64,000 nt of DNA, taken from the NCBI GenBank assembly GCA_002356515.1, contig AP017605.1, positions 1,798,001-1,862,000 of the forward strand, written 5' to 3'. The notes under the pieces are model-generated. The model did not search any database and was not told the origin of the DNA. It saw only the letters and a program-made list of their open reading frames with translations. The position numbers were made by a program, and so were the translations under genes. Shown here one piece after another: positions 43,736 through 53,364 of the stretch; position 1 is the stretch's first letter, and each line of letters starts with the position of its first letter. Origin of the DNA: Mesorhizobium loti. Lineage in GTDB: Bacteria > Pseudomonadota > Alphaproteobacteria > Rhizobiales > Rhizobiaceae.

Positions 43736-46240
43736 CTACTTCCGCGCCCCCTCGAACACCGGCAGATCCCGGGCAAACTCCTCGATGTCCGCCCAGGGGT
43801 CGCCCGACGTCTCGAGCAAGCCCGGCAGCGAGGAATAGTTCAGATCCTGCGGCGCATCGATCGCTTCCAGGTCACCCCAGCTCACCGGCGTTGACGCCGG
43901 CAGATTGGTGCGGGCGCGCAGCGAATAGGGGGCGGCGGAGGTGTGGCCGCGGGCGTTGCGGTGATAGTCGATGAAGATGCGCTTCTTGCGGTTTTCCTTA
44001 CCCATCGTGGTGGTGAATGTGTCGGGCGCGGTTGCCGCCAGATGGGTTGATATGGCGCTGGTCGCCTGGTGCAGCTTCTTCCAGTTCTGCTTCTTCGTCA
44101 CCGGCACGGTGATGTGGATGCCGTTGCCGCCGGAGGTTTTGGCGAAAGGCACCAGCCCCAGCCCTTCCAGTTCGCCCTTGATGTGGACGGCGGCTTCGAC
44201 CACCTCGCGCCAGGAAATCCCCTCGCCCGGATCGAGGTCGAAGACGATCTGGTCGGGTTTGTCGAGGCTCAAGCGGTGCGTGCCCCAGGTGTGGAACTCG
44301 ACGACGCCGAACTGCGCCAGCGCCAGATAGCCTTTTGCCCCTTCGACCGAGAGATAGGATTTGGTCTCGCCCTCGGAGTTGGTCGCCTGGAACGTCACCA
44401 CCGACGGTGGCATGCCGGTGAAGGCGTGGCGCTGGAAGAAACAGTCCTTTGGCAGGCCGGTCGGGCAGCGCACCAGCGACACCGGGCGGCCAAGGATGTG
44501 CGGCAGCATGAAATCGCCGACCAGCGCGTAATAGACGGCGATGTCGAGCTTGGTCGGGCCCGTCTTGCCGAACAGCCGCCGCTCCGGATTGGTCACCCAG
44601 ATGGTGGCGAGATCGGCCTCCGAGATCAGCCGTTTGCGCTTGGCCGAGACGGGCGTCGACAGGCCGACATCCCTGAGCCCGCGAAACACGCCATGGCGCA
44701 GCGAATTGTCCGCCGTGCGGTTGGCGTAATGGATGCGCGCCGAAAACAGCGGCTTCACCCAATGCATCTCGCGCATGATCTCGCGCGGCACGCCTTCGGG
44801 TGGCGTCGCGCCCGATGTCAGCGGCTCCAGCCGGGCGAGCAAATCCTCCGCCGTCTCGCGGTCGAAGCCGGTGCCGACCTTGCCGCGATAGTGCAGTTCG
44901 CCGTCCTCCCACTCGGCCATGCCAAGCGCGGCCAGCCCTTCCGCCGCTTGCGAGATCGTGTAGCCGGCGATGACGAAATCGTCCTTCTGCAGCGCCTTGC
45001 ACTTGGTCCAGCTCTTGGTGCGGCCGCTCTGGTAGATGGCGGTGGCGCGCTTGGAGACGACGCCTTCGAGCCCGAGCTCCGTTGCCTGATCGTAAAGCCC
45101 CTGCCCTGAGCCCTCGACATGGTCGGAGAACTGGATGGCGGAATTCGCCCCGAGCCCGCCAAGCAATTCGGCGAGCAGCGCCTTGCGCCGGATGAGCGGC
45201 ACCTTCATCAGGTCCCAGCCGTCGAGATGCAGGAGGTCGAAGGCATAGAAATGCAGCTTGCTGCCGGCGCCTTCGGCCAGCGCATCCTGCAACAGCGCGA
45301 AGCGGCTGATGCCCTTGGCATCCAGCACCATGATTTCGCCATCGATGATCGCCTCGCGGCACGGCAATTTGGCGAAGGCATGCGGCAGGTCGCCATAGCG
45401 CTTCGTCCAGTCGATGCCGCCACGGGTGATCAGCCGCACCTGCCCGTCGGACAGATGCGCCATGGTGCGGTAGCCGTCGAATTTGATCTCGTGCAGCCAG
45501 AGCTCGTTTGTGTTTTCGGCAGGGCTTTCACCGCCCGGCGGTTTTGGCACCTGCGTCGCCAGCTGCGGTTCAATGCGGCTCAGCGCCGGCGCCTTCACCG
45601 CGCCTGGCAGCGTACCGGGTTTCAAGGAACCCGGCTTGGGTGCGGATTTCGCGACCGGTTTCGCCGCTGCCGCCAGCTCCTCGATGCGCAATCCGGATTT
45701 GACGCTTTCCGGCCGCGCTTCGAGGATGTTCAGCGCCGTGTCGGCGGCGAGGTCACGCTCCTTGAACAGCAGCCAGTTCTTCTTGTTCTCGTCCTCGCCG
45801 GGCTTGGGCTTCAGCCGGGTCAGCATCCAGCCGCCATTGAGCTTTTCGCCGGCGAGGCGAAACTTGAAAGCGCCCGTGCGAAGGCTTTTGTCGACGTCGT
45901 CCATCGGCGCCCACGTACCGGTGTCCCAGACGATCATCGGCCCCCCACCATACTCGCCCTCGGGAATGACGCCCTCGAAGTCGATATATTCGAGCGGATG
46001 GTCCTCGGTCTCGACCGCCAGCCTCTTGTCGGCCGGGTTGAGCGAAGGCCCGCGCGGCACCGCCCAGCTTTTCAGCACGTCGCCGACCTGCAGGCGCAGA
46101 TCGTAGTGGTCGGCGGTTGCGTGGTGCTTGTGGATGACGAAGCGGTTGCCGTCGCCGCTGATCAGACCGCCCGCCGGTTCCGGCGTCTTGGAGAATTCGC
46201 GCTTGGCGCGATAGGTTTTGAGTTTGGAGGGAGCGGGCAT
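43736..46240 (-). CDS. ligD: Multidomain DNA ligase D
   Basis: An 834-residue NHEJ ligase with three domains in the order phosphoesterase, ligase, polymerase. The 3'-phosphoesterase (about 30-150) shows HKHHATADHYDLRL and PEGEYGGGPMIVWD. The ATP-dependent ligase carries the nucleotidyl Lys in HEIKFDGYRTM near residue 250 and EGVVSKRATA. The primase-polymerase domain (about 555-810) has DIAVYYALVGDFMLPH, FDLDPGEGISW with catalytic Asp, and IHITVPVTKK. Together with Ku it would repair double-strand breaks in non-dividing cells. Confidence 0.95.
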   Translation of the reverse strand: MPAPSKLKTYRAKREFSKTPEPAGGLISGDGNRFVIHKHHATADHYDLRLQVGDVLKSWAVPRGPSLNPADKRLAVETEDHPLEYIDFEGVIPEGEYGGGPMIVWDTGTWAPMDDVDKSLRTGAFKFRLAGEKLNGGWMLTRLKPKPGEDENKKNWLLFKERDLAADTALNILEARPESVKSGLRIEELAAAAKPVAKSAPKPGSLKPGTLPGAVKAPALSRIEPQLATQVPKPPGGESPAENTNELWLHEIKFDGYRTMAHLSDGQVRLITRGGIDWTKRYGDLPHAFAKLPCREAIIDGEIMVLDAKGISRFALLQDALAEGAGSKLHFYAFDLLHLDGWDLMKVPLIRRKALLAELLGGLGANSAIQFSDHVEGSGQGLYDQATELGLEGVVSKRATAIYQSGRTKSWTKCKALQKDDFVIAGYTISQAAEGLAALGMAEWEDGELHYRGKVGTGFDRETAEDLLARLEPLTSGATPPEGVPREIMREMHWVKPLFSARIHYANRTADNSLRHGVFRGLRDVGLSTPVSAKRKRLISEADLATIWVTNPERRLFGKTGPTKLDIAVYYALVGDFMLPHILGRPVSLVRCPTGLPKDCFFQRHAFTGMPPSVVTFQATNSEGETKSYLSVEGAKGYLALAQFGVVEFHTWGTHRLSLDKPDQIVFDLDPGEGISWREVVEAAVHIKGELEGLGLVPFAKTSGGNGIHITVPVTKKQNWKKLHQATSAISTHLAATAPDTFTTTMGKENRKKRIFIDYHRNARGHTSAAPYSLRARTNLPASTPVSWGDLEAIDAPQDLNYSSLPGLLETSGDPWADIEEFARDLPVFEGARK

Positions 46241-46310
46241 GGGTCAGCGTCCGAAGCGCGTGGCAGCCAGCAACCGCGTCGTTCCTTCGCTGCCCGCCAA
46301 CCCCGCGGTC

Positions 46311-46463
46311 GTCATCCTCGGGCTTGACTCGAGGATCCATGCCGTGACTGCAGCCGTAGAGTGCGGCCGGGCAGAATTTGGACCGCAGCGGCGATTTGAT
46401 GTCACGGCATGGATCCCAGGGTCTCCGCGACGTCGCTTCGCTCCTGCTCCGCCCTGGGATGAC
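46311..46463. repeat. MITE-like inverted repeat
   Basis: Left arm GTCATCCTCGGG..GGATCCATGCCGTGAC and right arm GTCACGGCATGGATCC..CCCTGGGATGAC, about 150 bases in all. The right arm recurs at 56660-56723. It lies between LigD and the small gene at 46506. Confidence 0.75.
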
Positions 46464-46505
46464 GAAAGGAAAGGAGCGGCATGCATCAGGTGCAGTTCAC
46501 CACGC

Positions 46506-46730
46506 TCAATCGTCGGCAGCCGGCGTCAGCTCGAGCTCGGCCGGCGTAAGCCCCTGCTGCAGCTGGCTCAGCCGGAATTGATCCACCCAGTAAGCCTCGC
46601 CGTCGACCAGCACGCGTGCGCGGTAGGCGCCGTCCGAAAAGCTCTGCGCGGTGATGTAGACCTTGTGGGCGTCGAGCGCCTTGCGCACCGCGGCGCGTTT
46701 GGCATTCTGGCCGGTGACGGGACTGAACAT
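46506..46730 (-). CDS. Hypothetical small protein
   Basis: A 74-residue cytoplasmic protein without signal or membrane segment. It contains SFSDGAYRARVLVDGEAYWVDQFRLSQLQQG, suggesting a small beta-alpha fold. I do not recognise a family. It is upstream of LigD by 265 bases on the same strand. The 417 bases before it hold an Fnr-like box but no credible gene. Confidence 0.5.
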   Translation of the reverse strand: MFSPVTGQNAKRAAVRKALDAHKVYITAQSFSDGAYRARVLVDGEAYWVDQFRLSQLQQGLTPAELELTPAADD

Positions 46731-46951
46731 GACGCTGCCCTCGGTCGCCCTGACACATCAGGCGACTGGGCTCAAGGATGACGGAGACACGCTGTCCTGT
46801 CAATTTCGGGCGCGAGCACGGCGCGTGGCCGGCAAAAACTAGCAGGCAGTCCAGACCGGAGCTGTTTTCAGCTTGCCGATCTGGAACCACCCACCGCCTT
46901 GTGTCCTTCCCAAGACAGTGGCTCAGGTAACAGCATCGACGCCGATCCGCT

Positions 46952-46965
46952 TTGACTTGGATCAA
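46952..46965 (+). promoter_or_regulatory. Fnr/FixK-type box
   Basis: TTGAC-TTGG-ATCAA fits TTGAY-N4-RTCAA. It lies 183 bases before the EthD gene and 222 bases from the divergent small gene; the target is unclear. Confidence 0.4.
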
Positions 46966-47147
46966 GTGCGCCGCCATGCAGCCACTCGCCAGCGGCCAGT
47001 ATGGCGATGCGCGGAATGTTTTCGGTCGCGGGGCCATGCCGTTGGTCCTGCGAAAATCCCGCGCCCCTGTCGAAATCCGCTCCCGGCGAACGACATTGGT
47101 GTGGCGCCGACCAGGCGCGATCACGTCAAACGACAGGGAGCACCATC

Positions 47148-47459
47148 ATGGCCAAGATGCTTGTCATCTACAAAACCCCCGCCGATCCAGCGGCCTTCGA
47201 GCGGCACTATTTCGACATCCATCTGCCGCTTGCAAAACAGCTTCCCGGGCTGCGGCGCTACGATGTCAGCAAACAGCCGATCGTGAACATGTTGCAAGGC
47301 GAGACGCCCTACATCGTGGCGACCCTCTATTTCGACAGCCTGGAGGCCATGCGTGCGGCCTTTGCCAGCGAGATCGGCAAGGCCTGCGCCGTCGACCGGC
47401 GCAAATACGCGCCTGACGACCGTGTGACGATGCTGCTTTTCGATTCCGAGGCGATGTGA
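47148..47459 (+). CDS. EthD family protein
   Basis: A 103-residue dimeric alpha/beta-barrel protein of the EthD group. The fold is seen in FERHYFDIHLPLAKQLPGLRRYDV, YIVATLYFDSLEAM and the C-terminal VTMLLFDSE. EthD proteins accompany cytochrome P450 or other oxidative degradation steps, with unclear catalytic roles. GGGAG lies six bases upstream of the start. A paralogue lies 175 bases away in convergent orientation. Confidence 0.82.
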   Translation: MAKMLVIYKTPADPAAFERHYFDIHLPLAKQLPGLRRYDVSKQPIVNMLQGETPYIVATLYFDSLEAMRAAFASEIGKACAVDRRKYAPDDRVTMLLFDSEAM

Positions 47460-47633
47460 ATCGTTAATTCGCGGGCAGGCCTCAGGGCAGAAAAACCCGT
47501 CGTCTTGCGGCGGCGCGTTTGACGGCAACGTCGAAAGGCCATTTGCGTGTCAGTGCGCGGACGGGAGCGCTAGCGCCGTCAAGCGGCAGTTGAAATGCCT
47601 CGGCGAGAACGCCGTCGCCGAGTGGCTTTCGTC

Positions 47634-47942
47634 TCAGACATCCTCGCTGTCGAAGATCAGCATATCGGCGCCACCCGTCGCGAAGATCTGGAGATCGGCT
47701 GCGGCCGCCTGCCCTTCGGCACTGGCAAAGGCATTCTGGATGGCGGCCATGTCGTCGAACTGCAAGGTGGCGATCAGATGGACCTTCGCCGGTCCCGCCG
47801 GGGTCATCACCGGGCCACGGTTGATTTCGTAACGTCGCAATCCCGGGATGGTCTTGGCCAGCGGAATGTGTTTTTCGCGATAGTAGGCGTCGAACGCCGC
47901 CGGATCGCTGGGCGTGCCGTACATCACCACCAGGCTTGCCAT
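47634..47942 (-). CDS. EthD family protein (paralogue)
   Basis: A 102-residue EthD-like protein that shares the layout of the 47148 gene: DPAAFDAYYREKHIPLAKTIPGLRRYEI, IATLQFDDMAAIQNAFAS and the C-terminal ADMLIFDSED. The two genes face each other, which suggests duplication with inversion. The start at 47942 or 47945 both fit. Function not established. Confidence 0.82.
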   Translation of the reverse strand: MASLVVMYGTPSDPAAFDAYYREKHIPLAKTIPGLRRYEINRGPVMTPAGPAKVHLIATLQFDDMAAIQNAFASAEGQAAAADLQIFATGGADMLIFDSEDV

Positions 47943-48020
47943 CATTGCCTCCTGCAATCATTGCGCAGCAAGAGCGTGTTGACTTTGCCGGGAGCTTGTC
48001 AATCCGTCTGGACGAACGCC

Positions 48021-49244
48021 TCAGTTCTTCAATCGCCGAAATCGCCGCATCACGCCCTGCACGGCCTTGTACAGCCCCGGCTTAGAGCGCACGAAAAGCT
48101 CGGTCTTGCCGCGCAGCTTGATGTAGGCGGTCGAGCCCCTGCCCTTCAGCGTCACCGCCTCGCACAACTCTGCCAGCACCGCGCTCGAAGCGCCGATATG
48201 CTGCTTGTAGCCCTGGCTGCCGACCGAGAGGTCGAAATAACCGAGCCCCTGCTCGCATGCCCACACCATCAGCTTGCCGATCGTCGTCAGGCCTGGCGAG
48301 ACGTTGGGAACCGCGTCCTGGTCGATCCCGAGCAGAAGCGCGTGCAAGGTGCCCTTCATGATCAGCACGTAGATGACGGCGAGATAGGTTTCACCGGCAC
48401 GCAGCCCGAACAGCCGCACCGAGCCGTCCGACAAGCCCTGCAGGGCGGCGTTGCGGTAGAACTCGACGACCGGTGCCTGTGTCAGCAGGTCGAAACGCCC
48501 GAGCTCGCGGAAGCGGTTGAGCCTGAGCTCCAAAAGCGTGGCGAACTGCTCCTCCACCACGTCGGGCGTCTCGGCTTCGACCAGATCGAGCTTGCCCAAC
48601 TGTCCGAAGCGGCGGCAGTGCTTGTGGAAATTCTTGGCGAAGGACGGTTTGCAGATGCGCTTGATCAGCGTCTGCGGCTCGCCATCCAGGGTCAGGCCCG
48701 AGGCAATCTGGATGGAGTCGCGCACCACCGAAAGCAGCGCCAGCGGATTGTCGACGCCATGGATCTGTTTCGGGATTCCCGCGATGTGGAAGCGGTCCGT
48801 TGGCGGCAGCACGCCGCACACCGCCGCCCAGGCGTCGTCGGCGCTCTGCCTGGTCCATGGTTTGGCATCGGCCAGCAGTGGCGCCGCGTAGTCGCACACC
48901 CCGCCGCTCAGCCATTCGATCACAGTGTCGCCCCGAGCCCGGCGGCGCATCAGTGGCAGCAGCATCACCGGCGCACCCGTGGCGGCGTCATTCACCTCGA
49001 CGACGAGCAGCTCCGCGTTTCCGGGCATCAGCCGTTTGGCGATCCCTTCCACCCAGGCAAAACCCTGGTGGCCGGTGCACAGGCCTGTCTCCTCAAGGCG
49101 CAGCCAGAGGGGCTTTACGGTGTCGAAGCTGGTGTGCAGCCGCGCCGTATAGTGCGCGACGGCACCCAAACCGGCGACATCAGGAGAAACCGGTTGACCC
49201 GGTGCATCAGCCACCGCTCCTTTTCGCATTGCCAGGCCTGCCAC
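48021..49244 (-). CDS. CelD/BcsL-like GNAT acyltransferase
   Basis: A 407-residue protein of the CelD-like acetyltransferase group used in cellulose and exopolysaccharide synthesis. The first half is degenerate; the second half contains the GNAT-like core (LRAGETYLAVIYVLIMKGTLHALLLG; GYFDLSVGSQGYKQHIGA). It lies 31 bases after a close paralogue (49276-50505) on the same strand, both after a flippase and a glycosyltransferase, so polymer decoration by acylation is likely. Confidence 0.8.
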   Translation of the reverse strand: MAGLAMRKGAVADAPGQPVSPDVAGLGAVAHYTARLHTSFDTVKPLWLRLEETGLCTGHQGFAWVEGIAKRLMPGNAELLVVEVNDAATGAPVMLLPLMRRRARGDTVIEWLSGGVCDYAAPLLADAKPWTRQSADDAWAAVCGVLPPTDRFHIAGIPKQIHGVDNPLALLSVVRDSIQIASGLTLDGEPQTLIKRICKPSFAKNFHKHCRRFGQLGKLDLVEAETPDVVEEQFATLLELRLNRFRELGRFDLLTQAPVVEFYRNAALQGLSDGSVRLFGLRAGETYLAVIYVLIMKGTLHALLLGIDQDAVPNVSPGLTTIGKLMVWACEQGLGYFDLSVGSQGYKQHIGASSAVLAELCEAVTLKGRGSTAYIKLRGKTELFVRSKPGLYKAVQGVMRRFRRLKN

Positions 49245-49275
49245 GTAGTTCTCCTATCGTTCAGGCCCGCCCTCG

Positions 49276-50505
49276 TCATCCTCCACGAAGACGCCGCAAA
49301 CCCCGCATCATCCCCTGGGCCGCAGTGCGCAGCCGGGGGTTGGAACGCACGAAGGCTTCGGTCCGGTTGCGGAGCTCGATTGCACTGCTCGCGACACGTC
49401 CCCGCACCGTCAACCCATGGCGAAGCTCGGCCAGTACCGAAGCCTTGGCGCCCATACGCTCCTTGTAGCTCTGGTCGCCGACCGACAGGTCGAAATAATC
49501 GAACCGCCGCTCGCGCGCCCAGCCTATCAGCCGGCCCATGATCAAGAGACCCGGTGAGACATTGGGTACCACGCTCTGGTCCATAGCTATCAGCAGAGCA
49601 TGAACAGTCCCTTGATGGACCACCGCATATTGGACAGCGATCAGGGCATCGCCAACGCGCAGCCCGAAGAGCCGCACCGAACCGTCCGATAGACCCTGCA
49701 GGGCGGCGTTGCGGTAGAAATCGACAACCGCCGCCTGCGTCAGCAGGTCGAAGCGGCCAAGCTCGCGAAAACGGCTGAGCCGCATCCGGATCAGTTCGCC
49801 GAAGATTTGCTCCACTTCGGCCTGCGTGGCGGCCTCGACCAGCTCCACGCCACCGAGCCGTTCGAGCCGGCGCCAGTCCTTGCCGAATTCCTTGACGAAG
49901 GATGGCCTGCACAGGCGCTTGAGGACGGTTTCCGGCTCGCCGTCGATGGCCAGGCCGAAGGTGGTCTGGAGGGAATCGCGCGACGCCGCGAGCAGTGCCA
50001 GCGGATTGGCGACGCCGTCGATCCGCCGCGGAATTCCCAGGATGTTGACGCGGTCCGCCGCCGGCAGCACGGAACGCACCGCCGCCCACGCGGCCTGCGC
50101 GGATTGTGCGGTCCACCCGCTCGAATCGGCCAGCAGCGGTGCCGAATAGTCGCAGACGCCACAGCTCAGCCATTCGATCACCCGATGGTGGAAGGCTGGC
50201 CGCAGCATCAGCGGCAACAACATCAAGGGCGCGCCCGTCACCGCGTTGTTCACTTCAACGATGAGCGGCTCCGCGCCTGCCGGCATCAGCCGCGCCACGA
50301 TCCCCTCCACCCACGCGAAATGCTGGTGGGCGGTGCAGACACCATCCGTCTGGAAGCGCAGCCAGAGCGGCCTGACCGCTTCGAGGCTGGTGTGCAATCG
50401 CGCCGTGTAGGCGTCGTTCGCGGCGACGATGACGGGGGGAGAGGCCTGCCCGTCGGGCAAGTCGGTCACCGCAGCAATTTGCACTGCCTGGCCTGCCAAA
50501 TCCAT
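49276..50505 (-). CDS. CelD/BcsL-like GNAT acyltransferase (tandem paralogue)
   Basis: A 409-residue paralogue of the neighbouring gene; shared runs include FYRNAALQGLSDGSVRLFGL and RFRELGRFDLLTQA, with divergence elsewhere (AVQYAVVHQGTVHALLIAMD against its partner). Tandem duplication with divergence suggests two acyl positions or donors on the polymer. It follows the flippase gene by three bases. Confidence 0.8.
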   Translation of the reverse strand: MDLAGQAVQIAAVTDLPDGQASPPVIVAANDAYTARLHTSLEAVRPLWLRFQTDGVCTAHQHFAWVEGIVARLMPAGAEPLIVEVNNAVTGAPLMLLPLMLRPAFHHRVIEWLSCGVCDYSAPLLADSSGWTAQSAQAAWAAVRSVLPAADRVNILGIPRRIDGVANPLALLAASRDSLQTTFGLAIDGEPETVLKRLCRPSFVKEFGKDWRRLERLGGVELVEAATQAEVEQIFGELIRMRLSRFRELGRFDLLTQAAVVDFYRNAALQGLSDGSVRLFGLRVGDALIAVQYAVVHQGTVHALLIAMDQSVVPNVSPGLLIMGRLIGWARERRFDYFDLSVGDQSYKERMGAKASVLAELRHGLTVRGRVASSAIELRNRTEAFVRSNPRLRTAAQGMMRGLRRLRGG

Positions 50506-50508
50506 CTC

Positions 50509-51810
50509 CTATCGCCTCGCCGCGGCGAACGTGACCGCCCGCCGCCAGGAGCCCAAGCGGCTGTTACGCTGCTGGTCCGGGTGCTCAATGTTCCACATGC
50601 GGTGATGCACGAAATACCATGATGCCGCGAGCACGAAGATCTCGGAGACCGCGGAACCCAGCAGCGCCCACGGCGGGGACGCGATTGCCAGCAGGATCGC
50701 GATCAGCGCCAGCCCGACGATCGCGCCGCCCAAGGTGATGAAGGCGACGATGCGGAAATCGCCGAGGATCTCAAGCACGATGCGGGGCATGATGTAGAGC
50801 ATGATCGGGATAAAATTCGCGGTCACGAAAAGCCCGATGAACCCGACCGAAGCATCCTGGAGAGCCTGGGATTTGATCATCGGCAGGACGAACAGGATGG
50901 CGCATCCATAGGCCAGGCCGCCGAGCCCCATGACCACCGACCAGATTTTCGCCTGCGCCCAGACGCGGCGCGTTTCGCCCAGTCGCATCAGCTTGGCGAG
51001 CTCCGGCTGCGTCATGTTGACGAAAGCAAGGCTGATGATGCGCAGGGGGGCGAACAGCACGATCACCGCCGCCAGCGGTGCATAGGCGGCAGGCCCCGCA
51101 ATGCCCGCGACCAGCAGCGCCAGGCATTGACCCTGGATGTTGGTGGTGGTCGCGCTGAACGCCGACCAGCACAGCTGGCGCCACAGCCTGGTATAGCGCC
51201 GGCGCGTCGGCATCCGGAAGCTGATGCGAATTGTGCGGTGCGCCAGCCGGACCAGGACGAAGATGCCGATCAGATTTGCCGCGGCAAGGGCATAGAACAC
51301 GGTCTGCAGCGCGGCTCCGGCGAACCAGATCGCCAGCCCGGCGAACACGGTGCCGGAGATCGTGAAAGCCGCGTCGCTGATGGAGACGATCACCTGCTGG
51401 CGGCGCGCGAAGAATGCCGTGCGCATATGGCTGCGCAACGACCAGGCGCCGACGAAGCAGCCGGCGGCAATGCCGCTTGGGTCGCCCAGGAGATGCATCA
51501 GGACGGCCGTGCCGACGGCCATCAGCAGCGCCACCACCAGGGCCGCCGTTCCGAAGGCCACGTCATGGGCGTCGACGCCGGCGCTGTTGGTGCTCTTGCC
51601 CATCCATATCGAGGCGGGAACCGCGGTGAGCGACCGGATGTAGGACAGGCCGACGCCGCCCATCACCATGGCGATGGCGAAAAGGCCATAGCCTTGCGCC
51701 GACAGCATGTGCAGCAGCGCGATGTTGAGGGCAAAGTGAAAGCCGCTCTGCATCGCCTCGCCGCCGATCATCAGCACGAGGCGTCGCACAAGATGGATCG
51801 GGAACTTCAC
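50509..51810 (-). CDS. Polysaccharide flippase (Wzx/MATE-like)
   Basis: A 433-residue membrane protein with about twelve hydrophobic segments, such as GYGLFAIAMVMGGVGL, VALLMAVGTAVLMHLLG and IIVLF-type helices, of the Wzx/MVF flippase superfamily that moves lipid-linked oligosaccharides across the inner membrane. It overlaps the upstream glycosyltransferase by four bases and is followed by the acyltransferases, a typical EPS operon order. Confidence 0.85.
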   Translation of the reverse strand: MKFPIHLVRRLVLMIGGEAMQSGFHFALNIALLHMLSAQGYGLFAIAMVMGGVGLSYIRSLTAVPASIWMGKSTNSAGVDAHDVAFGTAALVVALLMAVGTAVLMHLLGDPSGIAAGCFVGAWSLRSHMRTAFFARRQQVIVSISDAAFTISGTVFAGLAIWFAGAALQTVFYALAAANLIGIFVLVRLAHRTIRISFRMPTRRRYTRLWRQLCWSAFSATTTNIQGQCLALLVAGIAGPAAYAPLAAVIVLFAPLRIISLAFVNMTQPELAKLMRLGETRRVWAQAKIWSVVMGLGGLAYGCAILFVLPMIKSQALQDASVGFIGLFVTANFIPIMLYIMPRIVLEILGDFRIVAFITLGGAIVGLALIAILLAIASPPWALLGSAVSEIFVLAASWYFVHHRMWNIEHPDQQRNSRLGSWRRAVTFAAARR

Positions 51811-52988
51811 GGCCGTGTCTCCGCCTGGCGGGTGCTTGCCGTCCTGCCCGGCCTTGCGATCGCAGCCTTCAGCTTGTCGGCGGCGATCGCCGCGATCGCG
51901 GCGGCGGCAACCGGCTCGCTGAAAATCGTCTCGTAGCGCTTGCGCCCGGCGGCGACAAAACCGCGCCAGGCCTCGGGGGCGAGGATGATCTCGCGCAACT
52001 TCGCGGCAAGGGCCGGTGCGTCGCCCGGCGGAACATGCCAGCCGGTCTCGCCGTCGGCGACCACCTCGACCAGACCGCCGATCGCCGACACCAGCGGCGG
52101 ACGGCCATAGGCCATCGCCTCGATGGCGACGCGGCCGAGCGATTCCGGACGCCGCGACGGCACGGTGACGATGTCGGCCCAGCGGTAATGCTCAGAAGGA
52201 TCCGGGATGAAGGGCAAGGCCCTGACCTGTCCGGTGAGCCCCATGGTTTCGACCAGTTCGGCCAGAGCGCGCTCGCGCTCGACACTTTCGAAGGCGCCGC
52301 CGACCAGCCGCACCTCGATCCTCGATCTGAGTTCCGCCGGCAGCGAGGCGATCGCCTCCAGAAGCACTTCCTGGCCCTTGATCCGGTTGATGCGGCCAAG
52401 CAGCAGCACCCGCAGCGGGCGTTGGCCGTCATAGGTCATCGCTCGCGCCGCCGCCGGACCGGCAACGCCATTGTAGACGACGTAAGAGCGCGCGTATTTG
52501 GGCTCGCCGAAGGTGGCGCGCGTCGCTTTCGAGTTGAAGATGAGATCGGCATGGCTCCAGTGCATCAGGCCGACGAGGATCCGGCGCAGCACGCCTTCGG
52601 GAATTTCATGGATGTGCAGCAACGCCTTACTGGGCAGCAAGCGCGAGGCCAGCGCATAATCGGCGACGATCGAGGTGTTGACATAGACGAGGTCGCAATC
52701 GCTGAGGCGCCGCCATGCCCGCCACAGCGCCACCGGCAGCCGCGCCATCTCGATGGTCGCCAGCTTGAACATCGCCTGGCGCCGCAGCACCCACAGCGGC
52801 TCGAAGACGATGCGGCTGGCATGAGGCTCCAGGATTTCGACGATCGGCCCGCTGCGCGGCAAGACCACTTCGATGTCGGCGGACGGAAACGCGGCGCGCA
52901 ACGCCGCGACGCTCTCCGCGAAGCTGCGGTCGGAACCGTAGAGTTCGTAGCCCTGATGGATGCAAGCAATCCGCATCTTCACATGCAT
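51807..52988 (-). CDS. Glycosyltransferase (GT4-like)
   Basis: A 393-residue GT-B glycosyltransferase. The C-terminal nucleotide-sugar half contains LRVLLLGRINRIKGQEVLLEA near 195 and the E-x7-E motif region PSRRPESLGRVAIEAMAYGRP. The N-terminal half begins RIACIHQGYELYGSDRSF. The start is 52988 or 52976. It heads the minus-strand EPS operon and is divergent from the other GT across 376 bases. Confidence 0.88.
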   Translation of the reverse strand: MHVKMRIACIHQGYELYGSDRSFAESVAALRAAFPSADIEVVLPRSGPIVEILEPHASRIVFEPLWVLRRQAMFKLATIEMARLPVALWRAWRRLSDCDLVYVNTSIVADYALASRLLPSKALLHIHEIPEGVLRRILVGLMHWSHADLIFNSKATRATFGEPKYARSYVVYNGVAGPAAARAMTYDGQRPLRVLLLGRINRIKGQEVLLEAIASLPAELRSRIEVRLVGGAFESVERERALAELVETMGLTGQVRALPFIPDPSEHYRWADIVTVPSRRPESLGRVAIEAMAYGRPPLVSAIGGLVEVVADGETGWHVPPGDAPALAAKLREIILAPEAWRGFVAAGRKRYETIFSEPVAAAAIAAIAADKLKAAIARPGRTASTRQAETRP

Positions 52989-53364
52989 CTTTCTGTCAGG
53001 GTGGTGAGACGATTCCGCCGCCTGACGCTATCGGCGGCCGGAAACTTCAAGCCAACACCCCTTTGGACTTCCCTCGTTATCAGTGTGGTCATGAAACGGA
53101 TGTTGAACCCGGATCACCACATCAATGCTGCACGCCCTCCGCCGATTCTGGCGCGCAGAAGTCCATTTGCAAGGATTATGCCAAGCTAATATATCCATTT
53201 GCGGGTCGACTAGCCCCGGCATCGCCTCGTTTCGATACACATACGTTGGGAAGGTTGACCGATAATGAAACAACCACGGCGGTTGGAACAAATATTTTAC
53301 AACCCGGGTGCGACAATGGCCGGAATCGCGTCTGGCAGGCATATTGCAAGGCTGCGGTTTTAAG

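Noticed and set aside
45119..46327. Long + strand frame opposite LigD
   Set aside because: Antisense shadow of the LigD phosphoesterase and ligase domains; residues are low-complexity Arg/Gln/His.
46873..47286. + strand frame upstream of the EthD gene
   Set aside because: Arg/Pro-rich frame overlapping the true EthD start in another frame; no support.
47595..49541. 648-codon + strand frame across EthD and the acyltransferase
   Set aside because: It is antisense to two well-supported genes and shows no domain.
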